Origin: Sulfuricella sp.
GTDB lineage: Bacteria; Pseudomonadota; Gammaproteobacteria; Burkholderiales; Sulfuricellaceae
Direction of reading: 5' to 3'
DNA: 64,000 nucleotides
Assembly: GCA_023266195.1 (NCBI GenBank)
Contig: JAHFRP010000002.1
Location: 1-64,000, forward strand
Under the pieces are notes generated by a model. It did not search any database. It worked only from the letters and a program-made list of their open reading frames with translations, and was not told the DNA's origin. Both the position numbers and the translations under genes were made by a program. Position 1 is the stretch's first letter; the number at the start of each line of letters is the position of its first letter. Below are positions 57,455 to 64,000 of the stretch, in pieces.

Positions 57455-58597
57455 TTGCCCAAAATGAAAGTCGGTATTGTTGCGGGCGAAGCTTCCGGCG
57501 ATTTGCTGGGCGCCCACTTGGTCAGCGCGCTGTCGAGCCATGTTCCAGGAATAGAGTTTGTCGGTATTGGCGGCCCCAAAATGCAGGTTGCCGGAGTCCA
57601 CTCGCTGTTTCCCATGGAGAAGCTGGCGGTGCGCGGTTACGTTGAGGTGCTGCGCCATTACCGAGAAATTGTCGGCATCCGGCGCAAGCTGCTGCATCAT
57701 TTCATCGAAAATCCGCCCGATGTGTTCATCGGTATCGATGCACCGGACTTCAACCTCGAACTGGAAATTGGCCTGAAAAGTCGGAATATCCCGACTATCC
57801 ATTATGTCAGCCCATCGGTTTGGGCCTGGCGCGGCGAGCGTATTGGCAAGATTGCCCGTGCCGCGAGTCATGTGCTGGTGCTGTTTCCTTTCGAGAAAAA
57901 GATTTACGATGCGGCCGGCATAAAATCCACCTATGTCGGGCATCCGCTGGCGGATGTGCTTCCAGAAAAGCCCAGCCGTGCTGCCGCGCGTGAGCAATTG
58001 CGACTACCATCGAATACCAAGGTCATCGCGCTGCTCCCCGGGAGCCGGCAAAGCGAGTTGCATTACATGGCGAGATTGTTCGTGAAGACCGCGCGTCTAA
58101 TCGCCGCCGCCGACCCGGATGTCCATTTTCTCGTGCCGTTGGTGAGCCGCGAGACCAGAAATATGTTCGAGAAAGAACTGTATCGGGCCGAGGGCGGCGA
58201 TTTGCCGCTGACGGTCCTGTTCGGCCATGCCAATGTCGCCATGACAGCCGCTGATGTCGTGTTGGTCGCTTCTGGCACGGCGACGCTGGAAGCGGCCTTG
58301 CTGAAGTGCCCGATGGTGATTACCTATAAGATGTCCCCATTGACCTGGCGCATAATGCAGGGCAAGGCGTATCTACCTTATGTCGGGCTACCGAATATTC
58401 TGGAAGGACGCTTCATCGTTCCGGAATTGCTGCAGGACGATGCTACGCCGGAAAATCTGGCACAAGCCGTGCTCAACCTGGCAAACGATGAGTCGGCGAG
58501 GGATAAATTGTTCGATGTCTATTCCAAGCTACACCACGAACTCAGACAAAATACCGCGGAAAAAGCGGTTGAGGCAATTTTGCCTTATCTGAAATGA
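57455..58597 (+). CDS. lpxB: Lipid-A-disaccharide synthase
   Basis: 380 residues. [20 protein letters not shown] at the start, INYVSPS-like [20 protein letters not shown] in the middle and [20 protein letters not shown] near the end are LpxB blocks. A TTG at 57455 five bases after AGCAGG is the likely start; an ATG at 57464 is possible. Ends in overlap with rnhB. Confidence 0.96.
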   Translation: MPKMKVGIVAGEASGDLLGAHLVSALSSHVPGIEFVGIGGPKMQVAGVHSLFPMEKLAVRGYVEVLRHYREIVGIRRKLLHHFIENPPDVFIGIDAPDFNLELEIGLKSRNIPTIHYVSPSVWAWRGERIGKIARAASHVLVLFPFEKKIYDAAGIKSTYVGHPLADVLPEKPSRAAAREQLRLPSNTKVIALLPGSRQSELHYMARLFVKTARLIAAADPDVHFLVPLVSRETRNMFEKELYRAEGGDLPLTVLFGHANVAMTAADVVLVASGTATLEAALLKCPMVITYKMSPLTWRIMQGKAYLPYVGLPNILEGRFIVPELLQDDATPENLAQAVLNLANDESARDKLFDVYSKLHHELRQNTAEKAVEAILPYLK

Positions 58598-59181
58598 ACG
58601 ACGATCAAAATCAGATTATTTGCGGTGCTGACGAAGCCGGCAGGGGGCCGCTGGCAGGCGCGGTGTATGCGGCCGCGGTGATTCTGGACGGTGCACGCCC
58701 GATCCTGGGCCTGGCCGATTCGAAAAAGCTGAGTGAAAAAAAACGCGTAAGATTGGCCGAAGAAATCAAGGAACGGGCGTTGGCCTGGGCAATCGCCAGC
58801 TCCGACGCGGAAGAAATCGACCGCATCAATATCCTGCAAGCCAGCCTGCTGGCCATGCGGCGGGCGATCGAGAGCTTGGTGCTGACGCCGTCCGAAGCGT
58901 TGATCGATGGCCTCCATTGCCCGACAATAGCCATTCCATGCCGTGCCATCGTCAAGGGGGACAGCAGCGTGGCGGAAATATCGGCCGCTTCGATCTTGGC
59001 CAAAACCGCGCGGGACGAAGAAATGTTGCGCTTGCACCTGATTTACCCGCAATATGGCTTTGATCGGCACAAGGGCTACCCTACAGCTCTGCACCTCGAA
59101 GCATTGCAGCGTCATGGCGCAAGTCAGATTCATCGCAAGAGTTTTGCGCCGGTAAAACGGGCTCTCGCATATAAGAGGTAG
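58594..59181 (+). CDS. rnhB: Ribonuclease HII
   Basis: 195 residues. [20 protein letters not shown] holds the first acidic catalytic residues, then [17 protein letters not shown] and [19 protein letters not shown] with the later ones. It removes RNA from RNA-DNA hybrids and single ribonucleotides. The ATG overlaps the lpxB stop, and it closes the lipid A operon as in many proteobacteria. Confidence 0.96.
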   Translation: MNDDQNQIICGADEAGRGPLAGAVYAAAVILDGARPILGLADSKKLSEKKRVRLAEEIKERALAWAIASSDAEEIDRINILQASLLAMRRAIESLVLTPSEALIDGLHCPTIAIPCRAIVKGDSSVAEISAASILAKTARDEEMLRLHLIYPQYGFDRHKGYPTALHLEALQRHGASQIHRKSFAPVKRALAYKR

Positions 59182-59194
59182 AAGGGAAGCTTAT

Positions 59195-59653
59195 ATGGGC
59201 ATTGCGATTTTCCTGCATACATTGGGCGTAGTGGTTTGGGTGGGCGGTATGTTTTTCGCCTACATGGTGCTTCGGCCGGTCGCGGCTGACCTGCTTGACC
59301 CGCCGTTGAGACTGACCTTGTGGGTCAGGGTGTTCAGCCACTTTTTCCCCTGGGTTTGGCTTTCGCTGGCGTTCATCATGTCGAGCGGGCTCTATATGAT
59401 TATGGCGCTGGGCGGATTCAAGGCGGTTGCCTGGAGCGTCCATTTGATGTTCGGGATCGGGTTGGTCATGGCCCTTGTTTTCTGCTTCGTTTATTTCGTG
59501 TCCTATGGCAAACTTGTAAAAGTAGTTGCAGTGCATGATTGGAAGCAAGGCGGCGTGGCGCTTGCCACGACGCGCAAACTGATCGGCTTCAACTTGAGTC
59601 TGGGGCTGATCAATATCGTTGTTGCAGGCATAAGCCATATGCCTGTTTGGTAA
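59195..59653 (+). CDS. CopD-like four-helix membrane protein
   Basis: 152 residues with four membrane helices; GIAIFLHTLGVVVWVGGMFF at the start and VAGISHMPVW at the end match the CopD/DUF2269-like family, with conserved His in helices 1, 3 and 4 that may bind copper or heme. FAYMVLRPVAADLL follows helix 1. Role unknown; sometimes copper handling. GAAGGGAAGC precedes the ATG. Confidence 0.75.
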   Translation: MGIAIFLHTLGVVVWVGGMFFAYMVLRPVAADLLDPPLRLTLWVRVFSHFFPWVWLSLAFIMSSGLYMIMALGGFKAVAWSVHLMFGIGLVMALVFCFVYFVSYGKLVKVVAVHDWKQGGVALATTRKLIGFNLSLGLINIVVAGISHMPVW

Positions 59654-59716
59654 ACGCGGCCTTTCTATAAAGCAACTGTCACTTGATGTTTTCAGCGCCT
59701 GGGAGAGGCCAATAAC

Positions 59717-60577
59717 ATGCTTGTCATTATCGGTTATCTGGTTGTTTCAGCCTCTGTTTTCGGAGGGTTCGCGCTTGCCGGCGGCCATCTCGCTGCTTTG
59801 CTTCAACCGGTGGAGTTGTTGATGATCGGCGGTGCGGCGGCGGGTGCGTTTTTCGTCGGCAATTCTGGGAAAGTCATCAAGGCGACGCTCAAAGCCTTGC
59901 CGACGGTTTTCAAGGGGTCTAAGTATAGCAAGGCGCTTTATCTGGAATTGTTCGCCCTGCTCTACGAAATTTTGGCGAAAGTGCGTAAGGAAGGCCTGAT
60001 GTCGATCGAGTCCGATATCGACACCCCCCATGAAAGCCCATTGTTCACCAAATATCCGAAAATCTCGGGTGACCATCACGTCATAGAGTTCCTGACCGAT
60101 TACCTGCGCATTATGGTGGGCGGCAACCTCAACGCTTTTGAGATTGAAAACCTGATGGACAATGAAATCGAGACCCACCATCATGAGGGCGAAGTGCCTG
60201 CGCAGGTGGTCGCCAAGTTGGGCGATGGCATGCCTGCCTTCGGTATCGTGGCCGCGGTGATGGGCGTGGTGCACACCATGGAATCCGTCGGTATTCCACC
60301 CGCCGAACTGGGTATTCTGATCGCGCACGCCCTGGTCGGCACGTTTTTGGGGATTCTCCTCGCCTATGGCTTTGTCGGACCGTTGTCCACCTTGCTGGAG
60401 CAGAAGCACAACGAAGGAACCAAGCTGTTTCAATGCATCAAGGTGACCTTGCTCGCCAGCTTGAACGGTTATGCGCCGCAAGTTGCCGTCGAATTCGGAC
60501 GCAAGGTACTGTATTCCACCGAGCGGCCAACCTTCACCGAGTTGGAAGACTATGTCAAGCAAAGCAAGTCCAAGTAG
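59717..60577 (+). CDS. motA: Flagellar motor stator protein MotA
   Basis: 286 residues with four membrane helices. KGSKYSKALYLELFALLYEI is the cytoplasmic loop region, VAKLGDGMPAFGIVAAVMGV and ALVGTFLGILLAYGFVGPLS contain the Pro residues of helices 3 and 4. With MotB it forms the proton-driven stator. GGGAGAGGCC precedes the ATG. Confidence 0.96.
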   Translation: MLVIIGYLVVSASVFGGFALAGGHLAALLQPVELLMIGGAAAGAFFVGNSGKVIKATLKALPTVFKGSKYSKALYLELFALLYEILAKVRKEGLMSIESDIDTPHESPLFTKYPKISGDHHVIEFLTDYLRIMVGGNLNAFEIENLMDNEIETHHHEGEVPAQVVAKLGDGMPAFGIVAAVMGVVHTMESVGIPPAELGILIAHALVGTFLGILLAYGFVGPLSTLLEQKHNEGTKLFQCIKVTLLASLNGYAPQVAVEFGRKVLYSTERPTFTELEDYVKQSKSK

Positions 60578-60610
60578 ACTCCTGCGGCTGGCGAATTTCG
60601 GGGAAATGGC

Positions 60611-61588
60611 ATGAGTGACGACTCGCAACGCCCGATTATCGTAAAACGCATCAAGAAGGGTGGACACGGCGCCCACGGCGGTGCCTGGAAAATCGCCTAC
60701 GCCGACTTCGTGACCGCGATGATGGCTTTTTTTCTGTTGATGTGGCTGCTCGGGTCCACCGCCAAAGGAGATCTCAATGGCATTGCCGAATACTTCAAAA
60801 CACCGTTGAAAGTCGCCATGGCCGGAGGGAGCGGCAGTGGCGACAGTTCCAGCGTAATTCAGGGCGGCGGCAAGGATCTGACACGCAAGGAGGGGCAGAT
60901 CCAGAAAACAGATAACCCCAAGGAGAAAAAGACTATCAACCTGCAGGCGGCAAAGGCGGAGTTTGAGAGGCAGGAGCTGAAAAAACTTCAAGGCTTGAAG
61001 GATAGGCTTGAAAAAGCAATCGAAACCAACCCGACGTTGAAACAGTTCAGGAACCAGATACTGATCGATATAACCTCAGAGGGGCTACGCATCCAGATTG
61101 TGGACGAAAAAAATCGGCCGATGTTCGATCTGGGCGGCGCGCACATGAAAAATTACACCACTCAAATCCTGCATGAAATCGGCAAAGTGTTGAACGAAGT
61201 GCCGAACCGCATCAGCCTGTCCGGCCACACCGATGCCACGCCTTATTCGTCGGGCGAGAAGAGCTACAGCAATTGGGAGCTGTCCGCCGACCGGGCGAAT
61301 TCGTCGCGGCGCGAACTGATTGCCGGCGGGATGGAAGAAGGCAAGATTTTGCGGGTGGTCGGGCTGTCTTCAGCCATCATGCTTGACAGTAAAGATCCAT
61401 TTAACCCGATTAACCGGCGTATCAGTCTGATCGTTCTGAACAAGGAAACGGAAGATGCGATCAGCCGCGGCGGCAAACCCCTCGAAGTCAGCAATCCGGA
61501 TCAGGCCGCTGTAGCGTTGGACGGCCCAGCCAAAGAAATGGTCAAAGTGAGCCATAGTGCGCCTGACGCAGGAACCAGTAAACCCTAA
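60611..61588 (+). CDS. motB: Flagellar motor stator protein MotB
   Basis: 325 residues. The single membrane helix near 30-50 contains the proton-carrying Asp (IAYADFVTAMMAFFLLMWLL), followed by a plug region and an OmpA-like peptidoglycan-binding domain with ISLSGHTDATPYSSGEKSYS and NWELSADRANSSRRELIAGG. It anchors the stator to the cell wall. A 33-bp gap separates it from motA. Confidence 0.96.
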   Translation: MSDDSQRPIIVKRIKKGGHGAHGGAWKIAYADFVTAMMAFFLLMWLLGSTAKGDLNGIAEYFKTPLKVAMAGGSGSGDSSSVIQGGGKDLTRKEGQIQKTDNPKEKKTINLQAAKAEFERQELKKLQGLKDRLEKAIETNPTLKQFRNQILIDITSEGLRIQIVDEKNRPMFDLGGAHMKNYTTQILHEIGKVLNEVPNRISLSGHTDATPYSSGEKSYSNWELSADRANSSRRELIAGGMEEGKILRVVGLSSAIMLDSKDPFNPINRRISLIVLNKETEDAISRGGKPLEVSNPDQAAVALDGPAKEMVKVSHSAPDAGTSKP

Positions 61589-62438
61589 TCCTGCTTTCTG
61601 CGACGATGCTCACGCTTTCGCGCGCGGGGCTCCCGGCCCACGGTCGAGACTGGGTACGTTGCCCCCATCCTTTCTGGCCTTGATTGCGCAGATAGCCGCC
61701 ACGCTGCTTCTCCTGATGGTGCTGGCGCCTGTTCTCGGCTCTCTGGGCGTCGATCTTGCCCTGATTTCAGGGGTTTTTGTCCAAGGCGGGCTTGCCGCTG
61801 CCATCGGCATCAGCCTCGGGCTGGCGCCCTGGTGGCTGCCGATAAACCTGCTATTTGTGCCCACTCTGGCCTGGGCACTATCTTTCAGTCTTTCTCCGGC
61901 CTGGTTCCTTGTTGCATTTTTTGTGCTGCTTCTGGCATATTGGAGTGTATTTCACAGTCAGGTTCCGCTGTATCTTTCCAGCCGCAAGGCCTGGGCTGCG
62001 GTAGCCGAATTGTTGCCGGCCGAACCCGGATTCAGCCTGCTCGATGTCGGCGCTGGTTTGGGCGGAATGCTGTATTACCTCAGCATAAGGCGCCCCGACG
62101 CGCGATTCCACGGCATGGAAATCGCGCCGCTTCCTTTTATATTGGCATGGTTGAGAAGATTGGCGAGAAGGGGAAACTACCGGGTCTGGTGGGGCGATTT
62201 CTGGAAGCATAGTCTTGCCGCCCATGATGTCGTTTACGCCTATCTTTCCCCGGTTCCCATGGCGAAGCTTTGGGTCAAGGCTTGTCGGGAAATGCCGCCA
62301 GACAGCCGTTTCATCAGCAACACCTTTCCCGTGCCCGACGCCGAGCCGGAAGAAATCGTCGAATTGGATGATTTTCACCATTCCCGGCTTTATGTTTACC
62401 GGATACCCGTCCGCCACACCCCGGATGCGACGCCATGA
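61557..62438 (+). CDS. Membrane-anchored SAM-dependent methyltransferase
   Basis: 293 residues from a GTG at 61557 overlapping motB by 32 bases. Three to four hydrophobic helices in residues 35-135 are followed by a class I methyltransferase fold: FSLLDVGAGLGGMLYYLSIR (SAM loop) near 165, then FHGMEIAPLPFILAWLRRLA and NYRVWWGDFWKHSLAAHDVV. Substrate not known. Close linkage to motAB and the signalling gene behind it may be only positional. A later start inside the overlap is possible. Confidence 0.7.
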   Translation: MRLTQEPVNPNPAFCDDAHAFARGAPGPRSRLGTLPPSFLALIAQIAATLLLLMVLAPVLGSLGVDLALISGVFVQGGLAAAIGISLGLAPWWLPINLLFVPTLAWALSFSLSPAWFLVAFFVLLLAYWSVFHSQVPLYLSSRKAWAAVAELLPAEPGFSLLDVGAGLGGMLYYLSIRRPDARFHGMEIAPLPFILAWLRRLARRGNYRVWWGDFWKHSLAAHDVVYAYLSPVPMAKLWVKACREMPPDSRFISNTFPVPDAEPEEIVELDDFHHSRLYVYRIPVRHTPDATP

Positions 62439-63892
62439 AGTCTATCGAAGAATGGCGGGGTGACCTGAAAACCTGGGAGACGCCGGTGTTGCGGCGGACC
62501 ATTACGGAACTTGGTAAGTTGGCCGCCAAGGCGGAACAGGTAAGCGCCGGCCAGATTGCCGACATCGTGCTACGCGACCCTCTGATGACGCTGAAAGTGC
62601 TGCGTCTCGTCAATGGCATGTCGCGCAGCCGCCTCAGCAACGAAATCACGACCATCGAGCATGCCGTAGTAATGATGGGGGTCGTCCCGTTTTTCAACCG
62701 TCATGCGGACCTCGCTGTCATCGAGGATAGCTTGGCTCCGGTTGCCGGCGCATTGCCGGAACTGATGCGCATTTTGAGTCGGGCGCATCATGCCGCCTGG
62801 CAGGCGCGCGACTGGGCGATACTCCATGCGGACATGAAATCCGAAGAAGTATATATCGGTGCCTTGCTCTACGACTTGGGCGAAATCGTGTTGTGGTGCC
62901 GTGCGCCCGATTTGGCCTCGCGGATATTGAAACAATCTCGGCGCAATAAAATCGGTCTGGTTGACGCGGAAAAAGCGATTCTTGGATTCGATCTGCGCGA
63001 GTTGCAATTCGCTCTTGCGGAAGCATGGAATCTGCCGGAATTGATGCGATCCTTCATGCATACCGAGGGTACGTCCAGACCGCGCATGCTGGGCGTAATC
63101 ATGGCGGCCTCAGTCGCGCGCCATGCCGAGTGGGGTTGGTACGGGGCGCAGCTTCCGGCCGATTACGAGGTGGTCGCCAACATGTTGCACACCTCGTTCG
63201 ATCAAGCCGTGTTTATCGTTCATAGCAATGCCGTCGCGGCGGCGCGCCAGTGGGAATGGTATGGAGTGCCGCCCCCAGCGGCGTGGCTGCCGATGCTGCC
63301 GGGCGAATGGCCTGCGGAACCGGACGATGAGGAAGAGCGCGCGGAGGGGAAAAACGAAACGACTGGAGCCTGTTTGATGCCGCGGACAGACGTGCTGCAA
63401 CAGATCATGGCGGAGATCTCGGCACATTTGGATGGCACATTGAATCTGCACGACATGATGTCGCTAGTGCTGAAAGGCATGCACCAGGGCATCGGCTTGA
63501 ACCGCGTGGTGTTCGCATTGATGACCGCCGACCGCCGTGCCTTGAGGGCCAAATACGTGGTTGGGGCCGAGGCGGGGTCGCCATTGCAGCAATTCAATAT
63601 CGACCTGGGCGCACCGCAACTTTTTTGCCGGCTAATGGAGAAGGTGCAGAGCCTCTGGTTTAGTGAACAAAACCGGGAGGTACTGGAGCCGATGATCCCT
63701 TTCGCGACGCAGCAAATGATCGGGCACGGCGATTTCTTTGCAATGTCGGTGTTCGTGCATGGCAAGCCGGTAGGGCTGTTCTACGCGGACCGGAAGCACG
63801 GGGAATGCAAGCTCGACGAACACAGCTATCAGGGATTCAAGGCTCTTTGCCTGCGGGCGGCGGAGGGCTTGGGGCACTTGGCGCGGAAGTAG
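62435..63892 (+). CDS. HDOD-domain signalling protein with C-terminal GAF domain
   Basis: 485 residues. The HDOD domain (about 10-215) shows IADIVLRDPLMTLKVLRLVN and TIEHAVVMMGVVPFF, with YDLGEIVLW in place of the HD motif, as usual for this non-hydrolytic family. After an acidic linker, a GAF-like domain (about 320-485) contains VLQQIMAEISAHLDGTLNLH and FAMSVFVHGKPVGLFYADRK. Such proteins take part in motility and stress signalling. The ATG overlaps the preceding stop by four bases. Confidence 0.87.
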   Translation: MKSIEEWRGDLKTWETPVLRRTITELGKLAAKAEQVSAGQIADIVLRDPLMTLKVLRLVNGMSRSRLSNEITTIEHAVVMMGVVPFFNRHADLAVIEDSLAPVAGALPELMRILSRAHHAAWQARDWAILHADMKSEEVYIGALLYDLGEIVLWCRAPDLASRILKQSRRNKIGLVDAEKAILGFDLRELQFALAEAWNLPELMRSFMHTEGTSRPRMLGVIMAASVARHAEWGWYGAQLPADYEVVANMLHTSFDQAVFIVHSNAVAAARQWEWYGVPPPAAWLPMLPGEWPAEPDDEEERAEGKNETTGACLMPRTDVLQQIMAEISAHLDGTLNLHDMMSLVLKGMHQGIGLNRVVFALMTADRRALRAKYVVGAEAGSPLQQFNIDLGAPQLFCRLMEKVQSLWFSEQNREVLEPMIPFATQQMIGHGDFFAMSVFVHGKPVGLFYADRKHGECKLDEHSYQGFKALCLRAAEGLGHLARK

Positions 63893-64000
63893 CGGTCGCG
63901 GCGACGATGAGCGCCTTCAGCGCGGTTCGTTCGCGTTCTGGCAGGATCAGTTCTTTCCGCTCCCAACATTGCATTTTCAGCCTGCCATAGAAATCTGCAT
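63837..64000 (-). CDS. C-terminal part of an unknown opposing gene (partial)
   Basis: On the minus strand a frame open to the right edge ends at the TGA at 63837-63839 and reads ADFYGRLKMQCWERKELILP, then ERERTALKALIVAATATSAP and a Pro-rich end. It overlaps the HDOD gene's end by 56 bases in the opposite direction. Composition looks protein-like, but only about 54 residues are visible and no family is recognised. Confidence 0.35.
   Translation of the reverse strand, partial: ADFYGRLKMQCWERKELILPERERTALKALIVAATATSAPSAPSPPPPAGKEP

Noticed and set aside
63805-63990. 61-residue plus-strand frame at the right edge
   Set aside because: It overlaps the end of the HDOD gene in another frame and has an unfavourable composition; the opposing minus frame is more protein-like.

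Overview
The window looks like chromosome of a motile, Gram-negative betaproteobacterium, probably of the Nitrosomonadales type. This rests on the unbroken block glnD-map and rpsB-tsf-pyrH-frr-uppS-cdsA-dxr-rseP-bamA-skp-lpxD-fabZ-lpxA-lpxB-rnhB, on polar-type flagellar genes and on overall high GC. The genus cannot be fixed from the sequence alone.

Bases 1-2407 are a scrapyard: the end of an unknown gene, a small membrane protein, the 3' end of a group II intron (maturase tail plus domains V/VI) sitting inside a frameshifted and truncated IS3-type transposase, and the right end of an older integrative element (truncated HTH gene, AlpA/PrtN-like gene, nine perfect 11-bp repeats, a copy of the tRNA-His end). 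Bases 2355-18286 are a complete integrated mobile element in the 3' end of tRNA-His, bounded by 53-bp identical att repeats. It carries a tyrosine integrase, a RelE/HigB-like toxin-antitoxin pair, a MobC/MobA (MOBP) pair, an IncQ-like replication set (RepA helicase, RepC-type initiator with iterons in its own 3' end, RepB-type primase), a VirD4-type coupling protein, and only two mating-pore proteins, of the DotA/TraY and IcmV/TraX type. No other type IV secretion genes are present, so it looks like a mobilizable element that replaces selected parts of a helper's I-type machine. Several non-coding repeat regions (5584-5886, 11572-12235, 15581-15781) probably hold its replication and transfer origins.

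Bases 18238-18520 hold tRNA-His, tRNA-Arg and tRNA-Pro. From 18754 to 27141 lies an arsenic-resistance operon: arsR, arsP-like permease, a small Cys-tailed protein, a thioredoxin-fold protein, arsC, a CDF metal exporter, a His-tailed DMT exporter, arsB, an MFS exporter and, unusually, a full enolase. Two strong palindromes mark the ArsR-controlled promoters.

Bases 27454-33671 are flagellar: fliC-flaG-fliD-fliS-fliT on the minus strand with a sigma-28 promoter before fliC, then a fliK-like gene, an FlhB-tail protein and fliL. glnD and map follow on the minus strand. Between map and rpsB a seven-kilobase, tightly overlapping operon has been placed (37261-44905): a TPR O-GlcNAc-transferase-like protein, two radical SAM proteins, a GT9 glycosyltransferase and an E1 alpha/beta thiamine-diphosphate enzyme pair without E2/E3. 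It looks like an undescribed glycan or modification pathway.

Bases 45126-59181 are the ribosomal/isoprenoid/outer-membrane/lipid A block, with an S2-type leader before rpsB and an attenuator hairpin after it. The right end has a CopD-like membrane protein, motA, motB, a membrane-anchored methyltransferase, an HDOD-GAF signalling protein and the end of an opposing gene that runs off the window.
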